Positions 12,196 to 21,056 of a stretch of 64,000 bases of DNA are shown in pieces. Positions within the stretch are counted from its first letter, which is position 1; every line of letters begins with the position of its first letter. This DNA comes from Plutella xylostella. Lineage: Eukaryota; Arthropoda; Insecta; Lepidoptera; Plutellidae. The notes beneath the pieces are model-generated. The model had not been told where the DNA came from and made no database searches. It saw only the letters and a list, made by a program, of their open reading frames with translations. Where the stretch lies: contig NC_063993.1 in NCBI RefSeq assembly GCF_932276165.1, forward strand, positions 630,001-694,000. The letters run 5' to 3'. Both the position numbers and the translations under genes were made by a program.

Positions 12196-12290
12196 CACTA
12201 TGCAGGTTGTTGTAAAAATGGCAATATTAAGCCGGAAAGGGGTGATACAAGGCGTCACCTTGAACATCTTTTGTTCAATGTCTTTTGAAA
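12196..12290 (+). repeat. MITE family B, partial copy
   Basis: It reads ATGCAGGTTGTTGTAAAAATG, TTAAGCCGGAAAGGGGTGA, and then a GTCACCTTGAACATCTTTTG segment. This is the same order as the ends of the complete element at 48591-48853 (GGTGTTGCAAAAAGGG, GCCGAAAGGG, CTGAACAACTTTTGTTC). Open frames on both strands over this copy are by-products. Confidence 0.5.
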
Positions 12291-12341
12291 TTTCGAACTG
12301 GCGATAGCTTAACATACTATTGTACCTACAAAATAAAATAC

Positions 12342-12392
12342 AGACAGACGAATTGGTACCTCCTCTTCTTTTTGAAGTCGGCCAATAAAAAG
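12342..12392 (+). repeat. LINE-type 3' tail
   Basis: CAGACAGACGAATTGGTACC, CTCCTCTTCTTTTTGAAGTC and GGCCAATAAAAA match the tail type seen at 4258-4316 and 61403-61459. Confidence 0.45.
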
Positions 12393-14089
12393 GTAGGTAC
12401 ATGACATACGTACCCTCCAATATCATACATTTTCATACAACACTTTGAGTATACACATAACGGCTACGGCGAACATAAAATATGAATGCTGGAGCGAGGA
12501 CAAAATGCTTACTGTAGCGCACGTAACGCCCTCTATCTCCTCTCTCCACTCCTGAAGCGAATTATCCAATAAGCTTAATGAAAATTAAGCCTACAGACAA
12601 TGCTCAGATGACAGCATTGTCAGACATCTGCAGCAGACAATCCTTATTCCGAGGGATTATACGCAAATTAGAGTCGAACGGATTAAAATTTGTGTGTCTC
12701 GCGCAACCCGCTGCTTGTTGCACGCTGTGTTGTAGTCTGTAGGAATGTCTATTATTTTCAGTTTCAATATTTGTACTTACCGTAAACTTTCATAGGATTT
12801 AACATTTTGTTAATTTGTTAGAGTCTGTACGAAGGTTACTAAAAGTGCCAGGTATTCTGTAACGTCTGTTATTGAAAAGGTGGTTTGGATTTGGCTAATC
12901 ACGCTTGATAGATTGTCAAAGTATATATTACGAAACTACCTATCAATTATATCATTTTAAATAAGTGTATCCTTGATTTCCCGTAAATGTTATTGCACAT
13001 GACTGTACCTAACGTATACATAATCGATAATAGCATCGTTTCATGTAATTATGTGTATTATAATTTAATTATACATATACATAAATTGCTGAGGTATCCA
13101 TACTATAAATAAGTAATTTGAGCGAAAGTAAACATTAACTAAAATAAAATAAAAATAGGTACTATGGTTAGTGTAATCCCGTGACGTATGTTTTAATACC
13201 ACACGGCATGTCCAACCTTAATTGGATGACACTGCAGCCAACCACTGCGCTGATTAAATATGCCATTTAGACCCTTGAGTTTAATTTTCCATTTAGTAGT
13301 AAGTATTATTGTTACCATCATCACAGTTTTTAATATTAAAGTATATAAACTTTTTATGATTAACTGGAATAATAACGTATTTTAGAGGAAAGATTATTCT
13401 TCGCAACTCTGAAACTAAGAGTTTGCGTAAATCTGGCAAAAGCTTCTGAATTTTAAAGCTGGATAAGACTATAGATGTACGGGCTTTTCAAAGCGATTTT
13501 GAAAGCTTTCTACTTTCCATGACTTGTTTCATAAAATTATAGTTAAGTAAATTGGGTTGAAATAAAAGTCACGGTAAGTAAAAACGACTGTTAGTAATTT
13601 TGCTACTAAATGATTGCTTTTCTTTTAAACCGAAATATTATGTGATTGACTTGATTGATATTGACTTTTAAATAATAAACTAATAAAATGAAATATTTTT
13701 TTGCAGATATTCAAAAGTGTTTCAAAAGCACCAAGTGTTTCAGAGCGATAAGCTGAGTCATTTTTAGCTTAACCTAACACTTTTTCTACCCCTTGTGAGT
13801 ATTGAAATTTCACCAGCTAGACAATAAAGAATCTACTACAGTAAAGACATAGCGTGCGCTTCTCAAATCATGCCAGTAAAGTATTAAACATTTGGAAGTA
13901 TAACATGGATACTGATAGATAGTGTTTTAGCCATACCTTCATAACATATAACATATATATTATAAGGGACGTAGGTACACACATACACATTACACAGCTC
14001 TTGTAAAACACAGGACTGACTGTTTACGATGCCCATCCGACATTAAGGATCCTTTTACTTTAAGAACATCGCCAAAATCTAGCTTCTGT
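12393..14089. other. No gene recognised
   Basis: AT-rich sequence with no supported gene or repeat family. Confidence 0.5.
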
Positions 14090-14205
14090 GTCCTAAATTC
14101 CACAAGGAAATCACAAATCAGAAACAAAAATTGATGGTTCTTCCCGGGAATTGAACCCTGATCCTTTGTAGCAGAACTTACCGCTATACCATAGGGCAAT
14201 ATTAT
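14090..14205 (-). mobile_element. tRNA-derived SINE (minus strand)
   Basis: On the minus strand the head reads GCCCTATGGTATAGCGGTAA, a good Pol III A box. About 35 nt later comes GGTTCAATTCCCGGG, a B box. The body continues towards 14090 without tRNA-like folding. The heads differ from the SINE at 14389, so two families lie side by side. It is not a tRNA gene because no complete acceptor stem can be formed. Confidence 0.55.
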
Positions 14206-14388
14206 ACATTGTACAGTAGGCAAAAGATATATGTGTACCAACCCAGTGCACAAAGTTTGACCCTGACACTCATCGGTGGAAGAAAGATGAATCAAATAAT
14301 ATTTGATCTCTAGTGATATTATTCATAGGTACCTATAACTTTTCACAATATCATAAAATTAAAGGGATGTCGTTGGGGTGACCAATGA

Positions 14389-14590
14389 AGGCACCGTAGG
14401 TTAGGCGGTCATGAAGCTGCTTCCGAAGCTTGGGGCCGCGGGTTCGAATCCCGCCCAGGGCAAACGTTCGTGTGATGAGCACTAGTGTTTGTCTTGTGTC
14501 TGGTTGTCGTTTATCTATTTAATAAATATCTATCTATGTATGTATCTGTGTAGATATATCAGCTGTCCGACACCCATAACACAGGTTAAA
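14389..14590 (+). mobile_element. tRNA-derived SINE, copy 1
   Basis: The head has an A-box-like GTAGGTTAGGCGGT and the B box GGGTTCGAATCCCGCC. The tail contains TGTGTAGATATATCAGCTGT and CCGACACCCATAACACAGGT, then a short A-run. The same tail closes the SINE at 23977-24239, so the two share a 3' half while their heads differ. This is a common arrangement for lepidopteran (Metulj-like) SINEs. The family name is recalled, not searched. Confidence 0.65.
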
Positions 14591-14631
14591 AAAATGCAGT
14601 TCTTTAGCCGAATGCCGAATGCGGGGCCTTT

Positions 14632-14722
14632 GTGAAATGGTGGTAGATGACTATCGACAAATAATTGTAAAATTTTACGTCGATTAAACCATTTGAATTT
14701 GAAAAATTTGAATTTGAATGTA
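14632..14722 (+). repeat. Retroposon 3' tail with (GAATTT)n
   Basis: TGTGAAATGGTGGTAGATGA, TTACGTCGATTAAACCATTT and a run of GAATTTGAA units. This looks like the 3' end of a non-LTR element or SINE. Its body is not present upstream, so it is heavily 5' truncated. Confidence 0.4.
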
Positions 14723-14782
14723 ATGTTTACAAATTGTACAAGCATATTCACGGAATTTCAGTAAGTGTCTACACTATATTAA

Positions 14783-15053
14783 TGTGGGACCAGGCGGTGG
14801 AAATGAAAACCAAAAGTATTTCACTGAATCACGTTTATTCCAGTATCACATCCTTTAAAAAACAATTTTATCTTCGAGCACAACAACCTTTTCTAATCCT
14901 CCATTTTTTCTTAATCCTTTCACTCACTCATTCTTCGTTCCTTTCATAGACAATACTTCCTTTCATAGATAATACTCGCTTTCATAGACAATAGTTCCTA
15001 TCATACACTCTGCACTATCAAATATGATTAAACGATAATGTTACATTCCTACA
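14783..15053 (-). repeat. 3' LTR of the gypsy element
   Basis: It begins TGTAGGAATGTAACATT and ends GGTCCCACA on the minus strand, with TG...CA ends. It contains AATAAA close to the 3' end (plus-strand tttatt near 14834), followed by an initiator-like TTCAGT. Three tandem 19-bp units starting CTTTCATAGA lie at 14941-14997 on the plus strand. Confidence 0.95.
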
Positions 15054-15867
15054 ACTCGGCCATCCTGTATAGTAGTCTGACCTCAGGCTACTCTAAACAA
15101 TCTAACACAACTTTAACTTCAATAACAAACAACAATTAAATAACTTTACAATTTTTCAACAACAAAAAATATTAATCTAACAGTTAAGTATAACTTTCCT
15201 TAAGTGACTCTAATCATTCACACAAAAAAAAAAAAAAAAAAATTAAGTGCAGTTTCAGAATAGACCTCTACCTAAATTACACAAACATTTAAAATAAACA
15301 AATTACCTTACTCTTAAATAAGAAAGTTATGTTAACATCAACTAGAGAATAAACATCACCCTTAAAACACAACAAGTACTTCAACAAAAGTATGAACTTC
15401 TTAACATCTAACACAAAAAAAACATTATTTACCATAAAATGACAGTAAGTAGTTACAGAATAACACTGCAAAAAAAATCTTTAAGTTAAATCAATAGTAT
15501 TTACCTTGTTAAACTACATAGCTACTTATTACACATAACATAGCACACCCTTACTTAGACTTCAGTAAATACAAGTCTATTATGATATTAAACACAACAT
15601 TTAAATACCAATAAACATTTCATATCCCTACCTAACAAAATAACGGCTGTAACTTTATTTTTCTGAAAATAAAGTTATTATTATTGAAACAATGTTACAT
15701 ATTTAAAGATGTTAACTACTCTTACTCAACACATAAAAATACAGTTAAACTTTAATGTTATTATCTTATTTTAAATTTAAGCACAATAGAAATTTAAATA
15801 ACAGCTGATACCTATACCAAATCATATTGGGTAAACCTCTTTCAACCAAACTGTTATGAAATTAAAA
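15054..15867 (-). other. Long 3' untranslated region of the gypsy element
   Basis: This is 814 nt between the Gag-Pol stop and the 3' LTR, with no frame resembling an envelope protein. It is strongly AT-rich, with a run of 19 A (plus strand) at 15224-15242. It has a perfect 12-bp hairpin at 15650-15677 (TAACTTTATTTT, loop TCTG). The bases just before the 3' LTR on the minus strand are CGGCCGAGT-like and mixed, so no clear polypurine tract adjoins the LTR. Confidence 0.8.
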
Positions 15868-18800
15868 TCATGGCCACATTTTCATGTAGTCTACACCCGT
15901 TGAGGTTTTCCTAGGTCCTTCAGTATTAAGATCAACTTTCTCTACATGGTACCTACCTTTACCTACTTTCTTTACTACTTGATAAGGTCCGAGAAATTTT
16001 GGTTTAAGCTTCAAAGTATTACCGAATTGAGTTCTCTGTATGGCTACAATATCCCCAACTACATAGTCCAGAGCTTCTTTCCTTTTCCTATTATAAGTTC
16101 TTCTGTTCTCTTCTTGAACCTTCAATATCTGTACTTTAGCTGCTTGTCTTACATTGTCTCTCCTTTCCATGAAATGTTGTCTGCATTCTTCATCTAATAA
16201 TTCTATGAGCTTTATATCTTCTTTCTGCTTCAGCTTTGTACCGGTAAGCAAGTTAAATGGTGATGTGTTAATCGACCTTTGATAAGTGCCATTTATCACT
16301 CTTTGCACCTTACTAACATGTTTATACCAGTGAGTAGGTTCTTCAATGCACATCTTGGTCAAAACAGATATGATAATCCTGTGGACGCGTTCTACTTGGC
16401 CGTTTCCTCTTGGTATACCAGTTGTTACAGCATGATGTTGAATCCCTTCTTCTTGGCAGTAATCTTTAAATTCTTGTCCAGTAAAGGCAGCTCCCTTATC
16501 AGTAATATACCTCGTTGGATTACCATAGTCCTTCTGATGTAGCCTCAGCTTCTCTACAGTTTCCTTTGCAGTCAACGTCTTAGTAGGGTAAATCCAGACA
16601 AACTTCGTGAATGCATCTACTACTGTTAAGATATAGTTGTACATTTTCTTGGTTGCATCCAATGGTCCAAGATGATCAATATGTAACGTCTCTAGTGGCA
16701 GCTCTCCTTTGTCTATTGGACTGAGAAATCCTTCTTGTTTCCCTTCCTTCTTGCTTGCTAATATGCATGGTACACATCCTAAAATCACTCTATCTATCTT
16801 CTTGGCTAGGTCTTTTATGTAGTAGTCTTTATCTATTATGTCCATGGTCTTCTTTTTCCCAAAATGTCCAATTTCATGTGCTCTCTTTATGATTTCGGTC
16901 TCCATGATGTCGGGTATTACCAACTTTTTCTCTACACCTTTGTATATCAAGTCATTTTCTATGTAGAAATCCTTGTATTCTGTCTTCTCATTCAGTACTT
17001 CTCTTAACACACTTAAGTCGCTGTCTTCCTTTTGTGCTTTACATATCCGTGCATGTAATTCTGAATGTATCAGATAACAGTGAGGGTTTCTGCTTAATGA
17101 ATCCACATGAGACATCTTAGCTCCAGCTCGGTGTTCCACTTCATAATCAAAATCTTGTAGGAATAAAACCCATCTTGCCACCTTGGCTGATACTTCTTTC
17201 TTATAAAGCGTCTTCTGAAATGCTGCACAATCAGTGACTATCTTGAAGTGTATTCCAAACAAATACTTCCTGAATTTTCTCACTCCTTCGACAACTGCTA
17301 GAGCTTCGAGTTCATAACTTGTATAGTTTCTTTGTTCCGTCTCGCTAGTCTTTCTACTCATGTAGTGTACTGGATGTAACTTCCCATCTTTCTCCTTCTG
17401 CATCAAAATGGCTGCATATCCATATTTTGAGGCATCTGTGTGCATCTCCGTGTCAAGACCAACTTCATATATCTTCAGTACCGGTTCACTACATAGTTTA
17501 GTCTTCAATACTTCAAAAGCGTGTCTTTCCTCTTCACCAAAGTAGAATTCTTTCTCCTTCTTAAGTAAGTCTGTGAGAGGCCTCGCTATCACTGCATAAT
17601 TCTCAATGTACTTCCTGAAGTATGAGGTAAGACCCACAAAACTATGAACTTGTTTTACTGTCTTTGGCTCTGGGAAACATCTGACTGCTTCTGTTTTGCT
17701 TGGTGAAGGCTTCACTGTACCATCTTCAATGACGTGACCCAAATATTCAACTTTTCTTTGTAATAACTGTGTCTTCTTCCAATTAATTTCAAGTCCGTAC
17801 TCAGACGACACTTTCAATACTATCTTCAGTCTTTCAATAGCTTCTTCTTCATTCTCTGCCAGAATTATAACATCGTCGATGAATATTAGCACTATTCCAC
17901 TAGCAATCTGCTCTCTGAAAATGATGTTAATAAATCGGCTGAAGTATTTAGGACATATAGAAAGTCCAAAAGGAGCTCGGAGGAACTCGTACTGTCCTTC
18001 AGGGCTGCTTGTCACAAACGCCGTGTATTTAACTGATTCTTCTTCTACTGGCAGATGAAAAAATCCATTTTTCAAGTCTAAAGTACTAAATACCCTAGAT
18101 TTACTCAGCTTGTCTATGTGATCATCTATAACCGGCAATGGGTATTCATCTTTAATCATCTTTTGGTTAATTTTCCTATAGTCTACGCAAACCCTAATGC
18201 TACCATCTTTTTTTGTAACCAATACTAAAGGACTTGCATACTCAGAATAACTAGGTCTTATTATCTCCTTAGCTAACCACTCTTCCACCTGACGCCTAAC
18301 AACTTCTTCCTCTTTGATAGCTAACCTTCGTGGACGCTGAGCTACAGGCACTTCATCTTTTAAAATAATCTTCAACTTTATTGGAGCCTCTTTAGTAAAC
18401 ATGGGCTTGTAACTAGCAACAAGTTCCTGTACCTCTGGATTACTACATAAAGGTTCATCAGCCTCAATAGGTAAACACAACATGTACTGACCACCTTCAG
18501 TTTGTGCCATGAGCTTAACTGTACCTTTGTCTAACAACACAGTTGTATTCAACAGAAATGGTTGACCCAATATGACTTCGTATGGCATAACACCGCATGG
18601 AACAATATAGAATACAGTATCAAAATATTTACCATCAACTTTGATCGTAGTATGGAACTTTCCCACGGAACATACCCTAGATGCACCCAGTCCAGTGAGC
18701 ATCACCTTGTCCTCGTTGTCCTCGTCATGTCCAGCTTTGTTAAGCCGGGACAACAGCTCCGACGACATCAGGTTGACATCGCTGCCCGAGTCTATCAAGG

Positions 18801-19851
18801 CCTCAACGTCTACATCACTTATTTTGACTAATTTCACTGATTTATTCGAATTACACAGAGATTCACTGACCGCACTGTTTGTGTTTACATTTACTCGCAT
18901 GACACTTTGACTTTGACATTGACAGTTACACGATCCCGTTCCTTCGGCTTCGTTCACTTCGTTCGTTCCGCGTCGTTCGCGTTCACCGTTCACTGCAGCG
19001 GCAGCGCCATCTTCTGGAATGACCGATACGCACATCGTCCGCTGACCGGAGGCGCCGTTTCCGCTTCCGCGGCTCCCGCCCTGTTGTTGTTGATGCCTCG
19101 TCGTAGTAGAAGATCGGCATTCCGTTCCAATATGGCCGAAATTGTTACAACGAAAACATTTCACGCCATTGGGACACCGATTTGCGAGATGATTCTTGTC
19201 TCCGCAGTTGTAGCAACTGCGACCATCGGGTCTCGCCGTCTCTTTCTTCTCACGTGAAGATGAAAACACATTTTGCGTTTTACTTTCGACTTCAGTCTTC
19301 TTTACCGTCTTGGATTTCATCTTCTCGTAAATGGCCAACTTCTCCTTTAGAACAGAATAGGTAGTGACACCGTATAAGATAGCCTTGTTATTCTCATAGT
19401 CAGTAATGCCGTCAACGATATATTGAATCGCGACGTAGTCGGCAAACTTGGCTCTTTTGCCCAACTCCTTCATAGTTAGCATATACTGGTAGTACGTCTC
19501 ATCTTTCTTCTTCTTCCTCGTAGCCATCAGCTCGTGCATTTCCTTGCTGTTCAATGCATCGGGAAATTCCTTTTGTAAGGCAGCACTCAGTTCATCGAAT
19601 GTTTTAAACGTCTTCTCCGTCCTCAGCCACAACTCAGCCGTACCAACAAGCGACCGTCGAGCGACAATGAGCTTTTGCTGGGCTGTCCATCCGAATATCT
19701 CGGCATTATCCTCTATGTCAGCGGCCCACTTCGCCGAGGAATACGTCTTGTCTTCGCCATTGAATTTGGTGATTCCGCTGAATCCGTCGTTTGACGCCAT
19801 GCTACCAAGCATCGCGTTGCTGCTTGCGTCGTTTTTTGTTGTCGTCGTCAT
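15868..19851 (-). CDS. Gag-Pol polyprotein, Ty3/gypsy retrotransposon
   Basis: A single 1327-residue frame encodes all replication proteins. Residues 1-200 are a Gag capsid-like region. Two CCHC zinc knuckles follow at 213-226 (CYNCGDKNHLANRC) and 232-245. The aspartic protease motif DSGS starts at 354. The reverse transcriptase spans about 500-690, with FIDD at 657-660 in place of the usual YIDD/YVDD. RNase H carries TDAS around 805-808. The integrase has an HHCC finger (H992, H996, C1026, C1029), catalytic D1059, D1118 and E1154 (35 residues between the last two), and a GPY/F-like LGPY near 1287. No stop or frameshift separates Gag from Pol, so the products must be made by proteolysis. The first ATG lies 129 nt after the primer site in the context GAAAATGA. 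All catalytic residues I checked are present. Confidence 0.97.
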   Translation of the reverse strand: MTTTTKNDASSNAMLGSMASNDGFSGITKFNGEDKTYSSAKWAADIEDNAEIFGWTAQQKLIVARRSLVGTAELWLRTEKTFKTFDELSAALQKEFPDALNSKEMHELMATRKKKKDETYYQYMLTMKELGKRAKFADYVAIQYIVDGITDYENNKAILYGVTTYSVLKEKLAIYEKMKSKTVKKTEVESKTQNVFSSSREKKETARPDGRSCYNCGDKNHLANRCPNGVKCFRCNNFGHIGTECRSSTTTRHQQQQGGSRGSGNGASGQRTMCVSVIPEDGAAAAVNGERERRGTNEVNEAEGTGSCNCQCQSQSVMRVNVNTNSAVSESLCNSNKSVKLVKISDVDVEALIDSGSDVNLMSSELLSRLNKAGHDEDNEDKVMLTGLGASRVCSVGKFHTTIKVDGKYFDTVFYIVPCGVMPYEVILGQPFLLNTTVLLDKGTVKLMAQTEGGQYMLCLPIEADEPLCSNPEVQELVASYKPMFTKEAPIKLKIILKDEVPVAQRPRRLAIKEEEVVRRQVEEWLAKEIIRPSYSEYASPLVLVTKKDGSIRVCVDYRKINQKMIKDEYPLPVIDDHIDKLSKSRVFSTLDLKNGFFHLPVEEESVKYTAFVTSSPEGQYEFLRAPFGLSICPKYFSRFINIIFREQIASGIVLIFIDDVIILAENEEEAIERLKIVLKVSSEYGLEINWKKTQLLQRKVEYLGHVIEDGTVKPSPSKTEAVRCFPEPKTVKQVHSFVGLTSYFRKYIENYAVIARPLTDLLKKEKEFYFGEEERHAFEVLKTKLCSEPVLKIYEVGLDTEMHTDASKYGYAAILMQKEKDGKLHPVHYMSRKTSETEQRNYTSYELEALAVVEGVRKFRKYLFGIHFKIVTDCAAFQKTLYKKEVSAKVARWVLFLQDFDYEVEHRAGAKMSHVDSLSRNPHCYLIHSELHARICKAQKEDSDLSVLREVLNEKTEYKDFYIENDLIYKGVEKKLVIPDIMETEIIKRAHEIGHFGKKKTMDIIDKDYYIKDLAKKIDRVILGCVPCILASKKEGKQEGFLSPIDKGELPLETLHIDHLGPLDATKKMYNYILTVVDAFTKFVWIYPTKTLTAKETVEKLRLHQKDYGNPTRYITDKGAAFTGQEFKDYCQEEGIQHHAVTTGIPRGNGQVERVHRIIISVLTKMCIEEPTHWYKHVSKVQRVINGTYQRSINTSPFNLLTGTKLKQKEDIKLIELLDEECRQHFMERRDNVRQAAKVQILKVQEENRRTYNRKRKEALDYVVGDIVAIQRTQFGNTLKLKPKFLGPYQVVKKVGKGRYHVEKVDLNTEGPRKTSTGVDYMKMWP

Positions 19852-19980
19852 TTTCCGTCTTCTTATTGTTATATTTAGTTCTTTATTTTATTTCGTCGTA
19901 GGTATTTTTTCCGTCTTTAATGGCCGTCGTCGTCCTGTGTGCTCATCATCACGCGTCGTTTTTTGGCATTTCCACGCTCG

Positions 19981-19998
19981 ATCCCGGACGAGCCCCCA
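19981..19998 (-). other. Primer-binding site, tRNA-Pro type
   Basis: The minus strand reads TGGGGGCTCGTCCGGGAT, four bases (ATTT) after the 5' LTR. These 18 nt are complementary to the 3' end of tRNA-Pro including CCA. From memory, the same 18-nt site is used by murine leukaemia viruses. Confidence 0.9.
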
Positions 19999-20002
19999 AA
20001 AT

Positions 20003-20273
20003 TGTGGGACCAGGCGGTGGAAATGAAAACCAAAAGTATTTCACTGAATCACGTTTATTCCAGTATCACATCCTTTAAAAAACAATTTTATCTTCGAGCA
20101 CAACAACCTTTTCTAATCCTCCATTTTTTCTTAATCCTTTCACTCACTCATTCTTCGTTCCTTTCATAGACAATACTTCCTTTCATAGATAATACTCGCT
20201 TTCATAGACAATAGTTCCTATCATACACTCTGCACTATCAAATATGATTAAACGATAATGTTACATTCCTACA
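20003..20273 (-). repeat. 5' LTR of the gypsy element
   Basis: Identical to 14783-15053 over 271 bp. As the upstream LTR it supplies the promoter. I find no strong TATA box on the minus strand. An initiator-like GATTCAGTGAAAT lies near its 3' end. The three 19-bp units are at 20161-20217. Confidence 0.95.
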
Positions 20274-20839
20274 TTAATATGCAACAAAAAAGCAGAGAAC
20301 ATGTTCAAGATTACGTGACTACGATATTATTATATTTTTCGTATACTGCTGTGTCTAATAAAAGTAAAATGTACGTGTAAATGGACGTGACACCGAACAT
20401 ATCAGATTTCGCTCCGTTTTTAGGGTTCCGCAAGCGAATGGGAATACAAGAAACTCTTCTGTTTTGTTACTGTAAGAAGTTGTTATTGGAATTTCCCTTG
20501 GAATAATAATACTACTGCTTTCCGAATGTCTATTCAAAGGCCTTATAGGTTTGATTCTTTGATTTTATGAGTCCAATTAAGTATTTGTAAAGTTAATGAA
20601 TGAACTTACTTTTATGGGCTTTACATAATTGCATTAAAACAAAAGAGTATGTGCACGTATACTATCAGATTGAGCTACTTTACATAAGATGTAATAGGAA
20701 AAGCTATATGACTGTAAAATATGAAACCATAGAAGGCAATTTTATGCAACCCACGGAACAACAAATTGTTCAACAAACTTTACTCTACTTTCATTAGCCC
20801 AAGAGACATATGACGATAATAAAAAAATATAATTATAAA
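20274..20839. other. No gene recognised
   Basis: AT-rich flank of the retrotransposon. The pre-insertion site can be read as ACACTATATTAA joined to ATATGCAAC. Confidence 0.5.
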
Positions 20840-21056
20840 CAAACAAAAAACCCGACTGCACGCTAAAAAGATGAAAACAAGCCCCAATGTTAATGGAAAG
20901 TATCGCAGGCGCAATCAATACGCTTCTAACGATACATCATACACCAAAACCTATCAAGCCGTTTAGGCTACAGGAGGGAACAAAGAAACAGACATACATA
21001 CCTACATACAATCGAAAAACATTACCCTCCTCCTTTGGCAGTCGGGTAAAAAGAAT
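20840..21056 (+). repeat. LINE 3' untranslated tail
   Basis: It contains AAAAAACCCGACTGCACGC, AGCCCCAATGTTAATGGAAA, CAGACATACATACCTACATA, then ATTACCCTCCTCC and CAGTCGGGTAAAAA. This is a longer version of the tail type at 4258. The order resembles a lepidopteran CR1- or RTE-type 3' end that I recall. A 118-codon open frame over it (20887-21243) is not a gene. Confidence 0.5.

Larger units (their letters stand above)
14783..20273 (-). mobile_element. Complete Ty3/gypsy LTR retrotransposon
   Basis: The element is 5491 bp, read on the minus strand. It has two 271-bp LTRs (14783-15053 and 20003-20273) that are identical at every base I compared. It is bounded by the 4-bp target duplication ttaa at 14779-14782 and 20274-20277. 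The order is 5' LTR, tRNA-Pro primer site, a 129-nt leader, one Gag-Pol frame, an 814-nt 3' untranslated region and the 3' LTR. There is no envelope frame. Identical LTRs and an unbroken polyprotein mean a very recent insertion that may still be able to move. The lineage within Ty3/gypsy is not settled by what I can see; the tRNA-Pro primer differs from the tRNA-Ser that I recall for the Mag group. Confidence 0.97.

Noticed and set aside
11932..12426. Frames of 118 (plus) and 121 (minus) codons overlapping each other
   Set aside because: They span the right arm of a fold-back MITE, a family B fragment and a LINE tail, and show no domain.
15946..20026. Several plus-strand frames of 60-160 codons across the gypsy element
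   Set aside because: They are antisense shadows of the Gag-Pol frame or its LTR and have no independent support.
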